The notes beneath the pieces were generated by a model, which ran no database searches, was not told where the DNA came from, and worked only from the letters and a program-made list of their open reading frames with translations. From assembly GCA_963585895.1 (NCBI GenBank), contig OY757904.1, positions 4,079,078 to 4,143,077 of the forward strand: a stretch of 64,000 nt of DNA, read 5' to 3'. Of the stretch, positions 1 through 12,867 are shown piece after piece (positions within the stretch are counted from its first letter, which is position 1; each line of letters begins with the position of its first letter). This DNA comes from Sepioteuthis lessoniana (taxonomy: Eukaryota > Mollusca > Cephalopoda > Myopsida > Loliginidae). The position numbers and the translations under genes are program-made.

Positions 1-3000
1 CATTCATTTTTAATTCAAACAAAAGAATCAGCTGATTGTGACATCCGGAACAAAACATTGATATTTTCTTTTTACATTGATGTAGTCACCAACTTTGATT
101 TGTGTTACGAATCATTGTATTGTTGGTCTTCGAGTTTATATTCTTACCAAGATTTTTACTCTTTTTCAGATTATTCTTAAGAATATACAGACAATTTTCA
201 GTGTTACTCGTTTCTTAGATCCAACCAAGCTTACCATAATTCTTGTACAAAAACAAGCTTATATCATAATTGAAGCTTCTTTATGCTTCACAATCACGGT
301 GCTGTCTTTTGGCTTGTAAACCTCCTACTTTTCCGACCTCTTGTGTGGCGTACATGGATTTCATTACAGCTTCACATTAGACCAAGTGATTTAATTAAAA
401 AATGATTTATCTTTATTGAGAGGCTCTTAGTCCCACATAATCTAAATATTCTTTAGTGAACTCAGACTCATTCTAAATCGTTTCAAATTATGGTTAATAT
501 CTTCTCGTGTCATCCATAAATGTTCATTAAAACCCTGTTTCTCTTTTGCGTGAGTTTTAGTGATCAAACAACACGCGAAGGTTTTCTTTACATGATGAGC
601 TGTCTTGATTTTCCTTATTATGTACCGCCGATTTAATGACATTTAGCAACTCGAAAATCTTGTCATATCATTTCTTTGGAGTCATTAACAATTAAGTGTC
701 TGACGGTGATGGTAAGATCATTTGTTTCTGTCATATTCGAGAAAAATCAAGATAGTTATTGGATGAATAATAAACCTCCAAGGCGATACAGGACAATAAA
801 ACGTCACTAAATTCTACGTGTATTAAATCAAAGCCAATAAGTTGTTGGAGTTAATCTCGTTTCTTGTAATCATTTTTAATCGTTTAATCACCTATTAAAT
901 TCCGTGAATCATCCGGCTAAGTCTTTGTTGTACCTGACAACTTTGGTGTCTCGTTAGGCATGACTATTTCATGAATTAAACTAAATGATCATTTCTTACG
1001 AAAGAAATCTATATCAGATTTGGTTCAGGAATCTTGTGAGATGTGCTTTGAAGTAAAGCTCTTAAATTGGCGGCCAATCGCTATGGTTGCTTTATAATGG
1101 AATTTAAAGAAATAACCGTCTACCAGCGCTAAATAAATATCAGAAGAGCTAGTTTCACGGGGTGATACTTTGTGGTGAAAATTAATTAAACCTTCAATTG
1201 TTTTTTTTATTCATTCTCAGTTGATTAAATAGATGAAAATTCATTTGATATATTCTAATACTTGAGCAATTACAGTATGAACTTGCAATATTTGTTCAAA
1301 ATTAAAATTAAATTGGAATTTTCTCAGTATTAATTTTACAGTATAATACAGTTTCCTGTAAGTAAGTTAAAAAAATTATGTAATCTCTTACAGCTGCAAA
1401 TTAAAGTCGGGAGATCATCAAAGCGGTCATACAGATCCAATCTTTTGATTATAAATGTATCTGCATATTTGAAGAACTGAAATATAAGGCACAGAAATCC
1501 TTGTCTACAAAGCTGAGTGAATTAGGAGAAAAATTATATTATTCTCGTTAAGAATTACAAATTATAAAGAATTACAAAGTGATATCATCGACTATTCAGC
1601 AAATTATTTTTTGTTTCTATTCGAGATTACAATTTATTAGATAATAAGCGTCTTTTCATTTGGTGATATTGTTGTCAGAACTTATAGTTTTATTTGTATT
1701 GTTGTTTAACCTGAGGGGATGAATTTGATTCTGTTAATAATGTCTTTGTCATACATGAAAGAAAACATTTGAATAAAAAAGAAACGTAATAATAAATATA
1801 CATTAAAGTATAAGATTACTAAGAAAGAAAGGGAGTACGCTAAAAGAGAATACACATAATACTTTACGATATTCAATATCGGAAAAATATCAGTTCAGCG
1901 ATTAGTAATGCTTCAATATTAAATATTATTCAAAACAATTTTTATGTAAGAATAATTTACTGGTGAAATTGTTGTAATGCAGAAGTAGGGCTATAACTGC
2001 AATGATTTATCCTTATGGATACATTTCTAATCAAAGAGCTAGTAATAATAAAATATAAAGTATTATGAAACAGATTTTAATCCATGTAATGGCTAACCTA
2101 AGAGAGTCCGCCACCTACGAAAAGAGTTATGACAAAAAGTATCATTTGCTAAAATTTGTTTTTTCTATTTTATTAAATTAGTTCAAGGTTTTTATAACCC
2201 TATTCAACATAATATTGGTCGATAAATATCTGTTTTAAATTTCAAGACTGAACATCACGGTAAAATATAAAATATGATGTAAATCTTTTCTGAACTCGGG
2301 GAAAATTATGCAAGTAATACAGTTGATAGGCCACAAAAGTGAGAATCTGATACAAAACAAAACTCCAATTTAAATTTTATATCATTATCAAATATTTGAT
2401 TTTTAAACAGTAACTAGTTTACTTTCTCTTAATCGAACCACATTAAATGATTTCAGTCAATGAATCCCTTCATCTGTGAAGCGTTCATTCCTTTTTCGAA
2501 TATTTATACCCGTTGTAGCAGTTATGGCAATATCAAAATTGCTTTTGTTTATGTCACCGGATATTTATGAACAATGGGTTGTGTTTAAACAGGCAAGTGA
2601 AATAGATTCATTTCCTTTCACCTGGACTTTTACACAACTGCATCTTATTTTGATAAATGCTGTTCGTACCGATATCATATCATTCATATTATTTATTGTA
2701 TTTACAGTTGGATGAATGTTTCTCGAGCTATATATATCGCAAAATGATAAGAAAATACTTACTGCCTACTTTAGATTGAATTCACAAATGTCTGAGCATT
2801 TCTTGGCTCTTGTAGTAAAAACTAGATGACTTCTTGTATTTTATGAAGGAAATCTGTAAAAATGTAAGTTATATTTTATTACATACGGGAGCTATGCCTT
2901 ATATTAACAGTTTAAGTATAATCTAAAAACCATTTAGTTGCAAAACGCAGATTGTACAAACTTAGCTTTATTTGTAATGAGCAAGTTTTCTTCATATTTC

Positions 3001-3760
3001 TGATATTAACGTCTAGAGAGAGAAACTTATGCCTTATAGCAAAATTTTATTTGAAAGAAACTTCTATGCATAATAAATAATATAAAATGTTTTTACAATG
3101 AATTCTACGAGGGTGAGCAGAAAAGTTCATATCATGACGTTATATGTGCGGTTGCTTTTTATCAATAAAATCTAAGTACTGTAACATCAATGAGAGGACT
3201 GTTGCTATTCTGAGTCTTTAAACATCAGCTTAGATATGCTCACTTTATTATTTAAGTTGTTCACCTGCGTGCGTCTTCATTTAAATTTACAAATGAACAT
3301 TTTGAAATTAAAACGAAAATAAAAACTTCAGTATTGATACTTTTGATCACATCTCGTATATACAAGGATCGACCAAAATCTTGTTTATTTCTTCTTTGAT
3401 AGCTGTTTGGTTTGTCTGATAGTTCTCAGCTACCTCGTACCATATAGTTTTGGATTGCTTCTGTTATTTGCTTAATCAAACTTTTCCACAACAACCTGAG
3501 GCGCCCGATCGATTTAAAGTTTTTAGCTTGGTTTGTATTTTCACAGGCACTTTAAATTAAAGCTCTTTTTGCCTATATTTAACCTGTCTGCAACTTCTCA
3601 CTTTGAACAGGTTTGTAAGATAAAGTGATAGTTGGTCGAGTAATGTAGTGAATTTTCTTGAATATATTTGGATACTTTTGGGTTTTATTCTTTTCAAATT
3701 GGCTATTTTTCGGAGTATGCACGTTTAGATTAATTGCATTGATTTCGAGCTTTCCCCTTT
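1..3760. other. AT-rich intergenic DNA, nothing recognised
   Basis: I see no coding similarity, RNA gene or mobile element here. Reading frames are short and AT-driven. The longest, about 80 codons near 2476-2715 on the plus strand, begins with GTG, is hydrophobic and resembles no family I know. The stretch may hold very old repeats that cannot be recognised by eye. Confidence 0.6.
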
Positions 3761-3769
3761 AAAGACCTC

Positions 3770-4120
3770 ATATGACAGTTATCAATCTTACCCTCACACT
3801 CCATAGATTTAAGGCTGTCGGGCAAATTCCGGGTATCTATATAGTTTTTTTTTTACTTTCATGATCTGCTGAAACTGTGAAGTCTACTTGGTGACAAACA
3901 ATTTTTTAAAACTAGGTCTGTTCTTCCAGCAGTGATTGGGGCAATTCTCGTTCTACAAAGCAAAACCATATTTGTGCATATACAATTTTTTTGTATAGGC
4001 TCTTTCACAACTCTTGGTGGATCAGTAGCGCTTAATTTATATTCCTCCTGTGCCATTTTGCTGCTTTTGCTTATTACGTTCTTTATTGATTCAGTTCTCT
4101 CTCTTTCTCCCTTTCTTATC

Positions 4121-4151
<31 letters not shown>

Positions 4152-4690
4152 TGCGTAACAAATACACTTTTTATTTTCCTGAGTCTTATCTATTCTAGCT
4201 TTTACTGAGTTTCTTCTTTTGTCATTATTTTAGCTGTTATAATAACTAAATTTGATTTCGTGCGCAATTTTTTTGGTTGTCCTTTGAAGTATTGTTTTCT
4301 TCTTATTTCTGTTAACTCAGATTTAATGATTTCTATTTTCTTGAGTGTCTTCGTGTTGTTTTTGTGTTATTGAGCTTGACGGTAGTGATTATTCCGTCTT
4401 TGCCATTTTGAATTTCATCCCTGAATTGCCGCTTCCCCACCATCTCAGTAATATATTGTCTTCTTAGCCTTTTTTCGTTTAACATACAGCGCATAAACAT
4501 CATCCCTCGAATGTCAGGCACCGTGCATTATCTTGCCGAGGGACATTTTTTCGATATTTTCTTTTCTCTACTTTGTGAACGATCCTGGGTACTTTCCCAG
4601 GGAGACGCGCAAGGTATTTATTTCTTTAATTAAGTTATTGCTGCATAGTTTGGTTTCCAGTTCTGGTCATGCTATTCTAGAGGATTCTTT
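3770..4690 (-). mobile_element. Diverged LINE fragment with restriction-like endonuclease (R4/R2-like)
   Basis: Read on the minus strand in shifting frames, 4690-4320 matches the segment just after the reverse transcriptase core of the better preserved copies nearby (ETKL..NNLIKEINT, then HSRDDV..LYVKRK). The stretch around 4060-3770 matches the C-terminal endonuclease region (MAQEEYK, VDFTVSADHESKKK, then a short LWSVRVRLI block). Stops and frameshifts are frequent, so the copy is dead. It is more diverged than its neighbour starting at 4695 and probably represents an older or different subfamily. A (CT)n tract at about 4119-4153 lies inside it. The family assignment rests on motif order only. 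Confidence 0.5.
4119..4153. repeat. (CT)n microsatellite
   Basis: Imperfect CT dinucleotide tract inside the diverged LINE fragment. Its translation gives a spurious Leu/Ser-rich peptide. Confidence 0.9.
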
Positions 4691-4694
4691 TATG

Positions 4695-6540
4695 AATTAT
4701 TGTTATTTACTCCTTTAGATGTTTTCAAATCAGCGTTGTCTGGTGGTCTTTCACTGGAGTTTGAGTGACAGAAAGTCTCCTCAAGTCTCCAGAACTCTTC
4801 TCAGTATTCTGGCCGTTCTCAATAATGCTGCCGTTTGGATGCTCTCCACTCGTTTTCCTACCTCCAAGTCCTCCAGTCCCTTTAATAAACATTTGGTGAG
4901 TGTACCCAAAACACCAATTACAATTGGTATAATTGTCATCTTCATGTTCCATAGTTTTTTCAATTCCCTAGCAAGGTCGAGATACTTATCCTTCTTTTCA
5001 CTTTCCTTCAGTTTTATTCTGTGGTTAGCCTGGACAGCAAAGTCCACAATTTTGCAAGTTGTCTTTTTTTGTTGCGTATTATAAGAACTGGTTTCTGGCC
5101 GAGATAAGGTGATCCTTTTGTATATCGAAATCCCATAGGAGTTTACGCCAGATGCTGGGTTGTGCATATGCCATTTGTTCGTATGGTCGGATTTCATTTT
5201 CTTGCACATTTCCCTATAAATCAACTTGCTCATTCAGTCGTGTCTAGTCTTGAATTCCTTCTATGCTAATTAGCTTCATTCACTTATTGTGTGATTGTTG
5301 ATCTCGTCTCTATCACCGCATAACCAACATTTGCTATTTTGTTGCTTCTTATCAATTTTTGCTTTGATATGATTGATTCTTATGGCGTTGTCTTGTGCTG
5401 CTTTTAGGAGAGATTCAGTTTTTCTCTTAAGGTTTCCTTTTCTCAGCCACGCCCAAGTTTTCTCGTGTGAGGTGTTGTTTATTAGTCGTTTAAAACGCCC
5501 ATAGATTTGTTTTCCTTCCCATTTTTGTTTCCTAGTTATTATCATTCTATTAGTCACCGTGTTGTCAGTATCGTTTCTGGTGACTGTAATCAGTCCTCTT
5601 TGGTGCTTATCTGCCTCATCCTCGAGTGGTTTATCGATATATCAACGCTGCCTTCAATGATGGCAAGTCATTTCCCTCCTTCCTTTCTTGATACGTATTG
5701 TCTATCATCGTCATCTCTGAGAAGTAATGCCTTATGCATGGTCATCAGTTTTCTTGTTCTTTGGTCCATTTGTTTAAGTTCTTCTCTGGTCCACTTCAAA
5801 AAGGGTCCCGAATATCTAACAAGGGAACAGCCCAGGTATTTATTCGCTTTATACGGTTTCTGCTTGATAGTTTTTCTTGAGTACCTTCCTAGTTCTCCTG
5901 AGATATTTTTTCTTAATTTTTTCTGTCATCTCCACTTGTTTGATGGTATCAGCCTCCAAGATGCCTAAGTATTTGTATGTTTCCTTTTCTCCCAGCTTTC
6001 TAATCTTGTCTTGATTTGGCAGTTCCATTCCGTCCTTCAGGTGTCGTTTGTCGCTTTTCATTGCTAACATGGTACATTTTACTATGCCAAATCCCATCCC
6101 TATTCCCTGATTGTATATTCTAACTGCATGTATGAGAGTTTACAGTTCTTTTTCATTTTTGGAAAATACTTTGATGTCGTCCTTGTATATTAGGTGATTG
6201 ATCTTTTCCTATGCTTTACTAAGTTTGTATTTGATTGTGCATTTTTTGAGAATGAGGTTAAGTGGCATCATCGCAATTATGAATAGTAACGGTAAAAGTG
6301 CATCTCCTTGAAATATACCTTTTTGGACATTTTCTTCAGCTAAGCTTCTCATTCCTGCTGTCAATTCCTTTCTCCAGATTTGCATGGTTTTCTCGGCAAA
6401 GTTTATGACTTCATCTGATATTTTGTACATTTTAAGGCAGTTTACTATTCAGTTGTCAATCCAGGCCATAGCTCGATTTTCCCGTCTGGTCTTATTCTCG
6501 TTTAGGACGTGCTGAAAGTAACTCTCCTAAGATTCTCTTT
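4695..6540 (-). mobile_element. R4/Dong-like LINE fragment, RT to 3' end
   Basis: Minus-strand copy of a non-LTR retrotransposon with a C-terminal restriction-like endonuclease, the enzyme arrangement of R2/R4-type LINEs. Reading 6530 down to 4700: an RT block (GIFQGDALLPLLFI, about 6340-6290); the active-site box read as YKDD instead of YMDD at 6187-6176; a thumb block (TYKYLGILEADTIKQVEM); a CCHC zinc motif (CWLCGDRDEINNHTISE, about 5330-5276); then the endonuclease, with KIVDFAV near 5065-5035 and the conserved tail LEDLEVGKRVESIQTAALL. The 3' end carries GGAGTAAATAACAATAAT near 4715-4692, the family's AAT-type tail. Several frameshifts break the frame. The 5' side ends abruptly at 6540 against another copy. 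Confidence 0.75.
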
Positions 6541-8240
6541 AAAATGTTTCTTTCATCTCCACTTGTTTGATGGTGTCTGCTTCCAATATTTGCACGTAAT
6601 TGAAATTGTCCTTCGCTAGGAGCGTTCTGACATTTTATGACTTGTTAGTCCTATTCCTTCCGTTATTTGTCTTGTTCTGCTTCTCATTATCAGCATGACA
6701 CATCCCATCCCTATATCCTTTCCATATAATTGTATTGTTTCTATTAGGATCTCCAATCATTTTTCATTTTTGATAAACAGCTTGTTGTTGTTCATGTATA
6801 TTAAAATGTTTGTCTCTTCTTGCAATTTTGTAAGTTTGTAGTCTCATGTGCATTTCCTAATTATTTGATTTCGTGGCATCATCGTAATGACAAATCGTAA
6901 AGGTGAGAGTACATCTACCTGAAATATTTCTCTCTTGATTTTCACCTAAACGACTCTTTTTCCTCCCGCTGTCATTTCCATTCCTAAGTTTTTCATTGCT
7001 TCCCCGATGAATTTTAGGACTTTGACGGATATCTTGTACATTTTGAAACAGTCAATTATCCTGCTCTACGATACCATATCGCGCGCCTTTTTGTCGTCAA
7101 TCCACCCTATAGCTGCATTTTTATAATGTCTTGCTCTCCGTGGAGTTGTGTTGATCAATGTAGATCATCTGTCCCAGTTGTTCCCTTGTAGCATCTTTTC
7201 CGTTCTTCTGTAAACAGTCCGCGGCTTATTAACGAGTAGTAATTCTCTTCCCTAATTTCTTCAGTTACTATTTTCCTCATCATTAGAAGGCACGTTATGG
7301 GTGTATAGTTGTTGGGGGTTGTTCTTCTTGGAGGATCTTTGTGGATTAGAGTGGATTCATCCTTTGGTTGTCCATTCGGGTATATCTACTTCTTCTAAGC
7401 TTCTATTCAGTTCTTGAGCCAGTGTGTCGTAGATGAAAGTGAAATTTTAAAACCAGACCCCATATATGCTATCATATCCTGGTGTTTTCCAATTTGTGTT
7501 GCTCAAACTGAATCCAGGTGTATTATCACCTTAGGTCCTTCTTTAATCTTTGTAGCTATTTTTCCATGTTGTTCATCTATTCAGTCTTTTTGTTATGTTC
7601 TTTCTGTTCCCATATTTTACTCTAGAATTGTTTTGCTTCCTTTGCACCGGTTGTTGGTATGTGTTCATGCATTCTCCACCTAATTGCTGATATAATTTAC
7701 TTTTATTGTTTTGCAATGTTCTTTTTGGTCTGTATCGTTTAACCCTGTCTAGCTATCTTAAATCTTTCTTCTTTCGTCCGTACCTTCTGATTTGTCTTCA
7801 CAAGTTGTATTGTTTGTTTTGTTTGCCATGTTGCTTTTCTCTTTTCACCCCGTCATATTCCCGTTTTTTTTTCCTTCCTCAGCATTTTTGCTTGCTTTTG
7901 TAAATTCTTTATCTATTTCCTGTTAAATTTACCCTCCAAGTTTTCAATTTCTGTTCGTGTTCCGATTTTATCGTATACCAATATAGCTCCTGCATAAATT
8001 AGTTCAATTAATTCACTGTTGTTCATTGAGAATTTGTTTATTTTTCATTTTCCACCATAACTCTCCTGGTTCCTAAAAGCTTGTAAGGTTGTCTTCTTTT
8101 CAGTTATGATTTCTCAACTCTCTTTGTGAAGCGTTGCTGCTAAAATAACAATGAATCGTAAGTTTGTCGTCTTCTCCAGCCCATTTTCTGTGTTGGTGTC
8201 TTTGATTTGAATGATTGCTTCATTCATCGTTTGTGAACCT
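6541..8240 (-). mobile_element. R4/Dong-like LINE fragment, N-terminal region to RT
   Basis: Second minus-strand copy, abutting the previous one. The 7980-7400 part matches the Lys/Gln-rich N-terminal linker that is also seen on the plus strand at 30430-30900. About 7400-6545 is the RT domain, with recognisable WMTKGKTTLIQKDPS-like and NYTPITCL-like blocks and an active-site box read as YMNN at about 6801-6790, so both catalytic aspartates have become asparagine. The copy stops at a QVEM block, where the downstream copy restarts further upstream in RT, so RT sequence is partly duplicated across the joint. Stops and frameshifts are many. I could not assign 7980-8240 with confidence. Confidence 0.6.
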
Positions 8241-8655
8241 GTGATCCGATGGAACAGCAAAATACACAATTTTCTTAATAATTACCTCTAGGTTTCTTCT
8301 GGCCGGGATTAGATGAACTGTTTGTGTATGAAAATCACTAAGAACTTTATGTGTCTCAATTTTTTAACTTTTTCTAGTTTGTGCATATTCTGTTTAGTTG
8401 TATGATCTAATTTTAATCTTTTGCATAAAACCAAGTTGATCAGCTTTCCCACTCAATCGAGTCTAGTCTTGACTCGTTTTCTACTAGTTTGTTGCATTCA
8501 CTTTTTATGTGATTTACAATTTCATCTATCTCCCCACGTTACCTGCATTTGCTATTTTGTTGCATGTATTCAATTTTCGCTTTGATGTAATTGATCCTTA
8601 ACGTATTATTCTGTGCTTGAGAGATCCACACTTGTAATTTGTTACGTTTCATATT
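8241..8655 (-). mobile_element. R4/Dong-like LINE endonuclease-domain fragment
   Basis: Minus-strand remnant matching the CCHC-to-endonuclease region of the same family. In shifting frames it reads a zinc-motif remnant near 8560 and IPARRNLEVIIKKIVYFAVPSDHRF near 8320-8250. The PD...D catalytic signature of restriction-like endonucleases is lost: PD reads as RN and the later D as Y. It lies directly upstream, in minus-strand sense, of the N-terminal fragment at 6541-8240, giving a head-to-tail order. Confidence 0.5.
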
Positions 8656-8659
8656 TTTA

Positions 8660-10329
8660 GTCATTTATAAAATTCCGTCAAAATCATTAAACAGATGAAT
8701 AAATATGAAAACCCGTATAAAGACTTACTGAAAAAATCTCAATTATTGAAATTCTTCTTCATAGAAATGAGCAGATTGTTCAAATGTTTCTTCTGATGAT
8801 AACTATATTGATGTATTAAGATATTTTATATTACGACCTGAGAATCAATGATTAAATCAACATAAAAACAGAGTTATGTTTCCTGTGAATAACTGTAGAC
8901 ATTTTTCATATCAATTAAAAAGTCAAAATAGATTATAATGTATATATTTTCGAATTGAGTGTTACGTTTACGAACATTTTTTTCTGTATTCTTCTTTGCC
9001 GATGAAAATTTGCTATTTCATCTTGGTACACCGCATTTTTCATTTATATTTTAGTATAAATCATTCATCTTATTTAATTCCAAAATTACGAAGATCCTAA
9101 TTCCTTTAGCATTAGTCGAATATTTACTATGTATTAGGATTTCCGAGAAATTTTTTTAAAATTTTATCTACTCTTAGATGAGAGAAAATTCAAGTCTGGC
9201 TAAATTTCGCGATCACTTTGATTGACTGCAGTTTTTTCTAAAAAATATCTTTATCGAGTGGTAAGATTACTATTCTTCCACAGACATTCCATCACTGAAT
9301 CTCAACATTTAAAGCTGGTGAAAATGTTCGAAAATTAAGAATGTTTATAAAATGTATGTGCCCTTTTCCATCTGCTTGATATTAACTGTCTCGTTATTTC
9401 AAACGCTTAGTAATACCATTTATAAAATGTAATTTATAAGAATAATGAAAAGAATTAGAGATTTTTGTCCGTAACACAAACACTGCCTAAAGATGCTGGG
9501 ATTTCTTAAATAATACGTTGCTATTATTGCTCTCTGATTGGTTATCATTCCATCGTATTTATGTCGTTTTATAGCAAATATTTTCAACAAACTATTGGAG
9601 CGCTTACTTAGACATTTACCGCGAAGAAGAATAAAATGAATCGCTATTCTCTGACGAATAAGCATCATTTTATTCAGGCGCCATTTGGAGAGATGGAGAA
9701 GACGATAAACAAATGACTAAACTTTTCTATTTCCTCACCTGCAATTTGGAATGAGGAATACACACTTTTCGATCAAAAGTGCTGAGTACTGAGGTAAAAG
9801 TGAATAAATTTATTCTCTCGTTAAATATATATCAGTGTAAAGAATGTACTCAAATCCCTTAACTCAAAATCCGTGTCCTAAAAATTTAAGCAAAAATAAT
9901 ACTTTTTCAAATAGCTATAAGCACTACCTCACATAGAATTTATTACCCTATCGAAAATATTCGTCGTATGTATTTGAATAAGAAAAGTACCTGTTTTATT
10001 GATTATGCTTGCAGGGGATATTAAGGATTCGGATAAGAACATTTAGATTAACGTAATAGTTAGTAAAATCTGGTAAACAGCAATGAGAATTTGTCTTTTA
10101 AATATACTTAATCGATTCAAAGCAGGAAAGAAAAAATAACTTGATTTTATTAAACGAGTTAATTCTATTTCACATTTAGAGCCAAATAACAGGAGAAAAT
10201 TTTTCATCTCTTGCTATGATAATTGGAATAAAATGTTTCTGTTTGTGCAAAATTTCTTTTGATTTCTAAACCAATCGATTTTAATCAAATTGTCTCTTTG
10301 TTCACATACATGTAAGCAGTACTAAAATC

Positions 10330-10360
<31 letters not shown>

Positions 10361-11150
10361 GAAAGAGAGAGAGGGAGAGAGAGAGAGAAAGAAAGAGAGA
10401 GAGGGAGATAGAGAGAGAGAGAGAAAGATATATAGAGAAAGAGAGAGAGAGGGACAGAGAGATAGAGAGAGAAAGAGAGAGAGAGAGAGAGGGGGGAGAG
10501 AGAAAGAGAGAATTTGCTTATAACTAATAAATAGATGTGTATGAGAGAGTGTATATGTGCATAGAGTTGCATTAATCTACTTTGATGGAAATGCTTCTGT
10601 TTTCTACTTTGAATTTGTCTTTTCAAAATCATACATAAGTTTACAGTATTGATCATTCTAATAGCTAAATAAATGCCAATTTTAAAACTTTAATTTTTCA
10701 TATTGTAGGCAAATAAAAGATAAATTGCTAAATTATCTCATAAAGTTTTATAATTTAGTTTATTTTAGAAGTATTCTTTATATCATATTCAGTTAACTGT
10801 ATTCAACAGTAGATAAAATGAAAAGAGAAAACAAAATAATTTTGTAGTTTCTATTAAAGATATCAGACAGTCGCTTTTAAAATTCTTGCTACCAGATAAG
10901 AAATGATTTTATCTATTTATCGATAATGTTAATATCGAGCTGAAAAGAACATTAATAAAAAGGGAATCAATTTTGAAAAATAATACAAAAAAGAAAAAAA
11001 AAACAGGAGAATATTGATTTATTTAATGGATGACAGAACCAATATGCATTATAACTTTCAAATCTTGTGAAAAGAAAACGATTCAGAATTAAATCGATCG
11101 TGATGGAGCAGTGTTATAGAATAACTCATACTTGAATAAGAATTCTTATG
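8660..11150. other. AT-rich DNA without recognised gene
   Basis: Apart from the purine tract at 10331-10512 nothing is recognised. The minus-strand frame at 9420-9668 (82 codons) has no visible family motif and is not called a gene. Confidence 0.6.
10331..10512. repeat. Long (GA)n purine-strand tract
   Basis: About 180 bases almost entirely A and G on the plus strand, mostly GA repeats with GGGAGA and GAAAGA variants and a few T interruptions. Polypurine mirror repeats of this kind can form triplex (H-DNA) structures in vitro. The complementary strand gives a spurious Ser/Leu-rich reading frame. Confidence 0.95.
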
Positions 11151-11153
11151 TGC

Positions 11154-11247
<94 letters not shown>
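11154..11247. repeat. Compound (TA)n(CA)n(TA)n microsatellite
   Basis: TA repeats, then about 13 CA repeats, then about 20 TA repeats. The (CA)n(TA)n compound recurs several times in this window. Confidence 0.95.
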
Positions 11248-11832
11248 CTGATAGATATTTGAACGAACTATATTCATATAATCGACTGGATTTGAGAGAT
11301 GAAAATTCTGTTAGAAGAACCAAATATGTCTCCAATGTTTAGTTAAGATATACGACTGACATAATGAAAGTCAAGTTGTGTAAATTAACTATTAAATAAA
11401 CAGCTTACATTTTGTTTCTTTTCAGTCATAAGTTTTAACTTCATAGTTGGAGATCATTATTCAAATTATAATATACCTGATGTGTTAAAAGAATTTCGAG
11501 ACTGAAGTTATGTTTTAAAGTTGTATTAAACGAAAGTGTTATGGCCAATGAATGAAAGGTTTATTTTCTTCCAATTGGTACTTTTCAAAAAACTACTGCA
11601 AATTTTCTTTTGATACACTTTTAGTTTAAAAGATAGGAACACTCAAATTAAATTAGTTCTGGTGAGTGGGGGATCTGATGATCAAAATGTATCGAGAATT
11701 GGCACTGACCAATGAGCTGCAAAAATGTTTGAACATTTGAAGTTTATTAAAAAAGTTTCTCAGCTGTGCACGAACCTACATTTAAATTTTTAAATAAAAA
11801 TCAAGATTTAGACTCGCGTCTGCCTGATAACA

Positions 11833-11835
<3 letters not shown>

Positions 11836-11874
<39 letters not shown>
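11836..11874. repeat. (AT)n microsatellite
   Basis: About 19 AT repeats in otherwise unassigned AT-rich DNA. Confidence 0.95.
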
Positions 11875-11875
<1 letters not shown>

Positions 11876-11984
11876 GAGTGGGCATGCGTGCGTGTCTCTG
11901 TTTCTGCGTCTCTGTATGAATAATTTTTATGACTTACTATCATTCTGTGTAGCTTACTTATCATTTATTATTTAGATTTCCATC

Positions 11985-12430
11985 GACAGGACAGATGACG
12001 GATTATGCATATACCTTTTGTTCGTGTGGTCAAATTTCAATTTTTTGAACATCTCCCTTGTTAATCACTTTGCCCACCCAGTCGTGTCTATTTTTATACT
12101 CCTTTTGTGCTAATTTGCTGCATTCGTTTATTATGTGATTGATCGTTTCTTCTCTATTATCATATAACCATCATTTGCTATTTTGTTGCGTCTTATCAAT
12201 TCTCGCTTTGATATGATTGATTCTTAAGGCATTGTTTTGTGGTGCTATTAGGAGAGATTCTGTTTCTCTCTTAAAGTTTCCTTTTCTTAGCCACGTCCTA
12301 GTTTTTTCGTAATAGATGTAGCTTATTAGTCGTTTAAAACGCACATAAAAATGTTTTTCTTCCCATTTTTATTTCCTAGTTATTTTCACTCTATTCGTGT
12401 TTTCAGTACCGTTTTTGGTGTCTTACCCCT
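11985..12430 (-). mobile_element. R4/Dong-like LINE fragment, zinc motif and endonuclease start
   Basis: Minus-strand remnant reading NHIKARIDKTQQNSK, a degraded zinc motif and HIINECSKLAQKEYKNRHDWVGKV from about 12220 down to 12050. The first two cysteines of the CCHC motif are gone (a stop and a Tyr). About 12420-12300 continues upstream into the same linker seen at 5557-5400. The fragment ends near 11985 before the catalytic part of the endonuclease. Confidence 0.65.
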
Positions 12431-12572
12431 TGTGAGTTTTTTACCCCAGTGTTGGCAGATAGTCTTTCACTGGATCCTGAGAAACAGTGAGTTTCCTCGG
12501 GTTTCCAGGACTCTTCTTAGTATTCTTGTTGATCTCAATAATCCTGTAGTTTTGATGGTCTGGTTTTTGTAG
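12431..12572 (-). mobile_element. R4/Dong-like LINE 3'-terminal fragment
   Basis: Minus-strand sequence matching only the last codons and the start of the 3' untranslated region of the family (compare 4735-4845). It sits directly upstream, in element sense, of the internal fragment at 11985-12430: a 3' end of one copy joined to the interior of another, as elsewhere in this window. Confidence 0.6.
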
Positions 12573-12867
12573 TAACAGTAGCAGTAATTGGAGTTGTAGC
12601 ATTTGTAGTATTGTAGTAGTTGATATCTTCATGACTAAGCAATACTTTAAAATATTACCAAAATATTTTGAAATTTTAACATGAATTGTTATTATGATAG
12701 AGATGGTTGTAACATTTTATAATAAGAAAAATTCTTATAATAATAAAAGTAATGGGTGCAAAGTGACAGCATCCTCGTCAACTATATTTTATGTGCTCGA
12801 AAAATATCCAGAAAACTTTATTCATATTATGAAACAGAATTGGTTTCATTCTCGAATATATATATAT

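Noticed and set aside
2476..2715. 80-codon hydrophobic plus-strand frame preceded by a splice-acceptor-like TTTCAG
   Set aside because: Starts with GTG, is in AT-rich DNA where hydrophobic chance frames are common, and has no recognisable family or donor site.
4719..5084. Plus-strand frame of 121 codons, and similar ones at 5507-5968, 28451-28819 and 30478-30957
   Set aside because: Antisense shadows of the R4/Dong-like protein, which is conserved on the other strand with recognisable motifs.
10285..10656. 123-codon Ser/Leu-rich minus-strand reading frame
   Set aside because: It is the complement of the (GA)n tract. Its composition is dictated by the repeat.
11126..11342. Tyr/Ile and Cys/Val-rich reading frames, also at 11766, 21926, 55597, 56278 and 59549
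   Set aside because: They are translations of (TA)n and (CA)n microsatellites.
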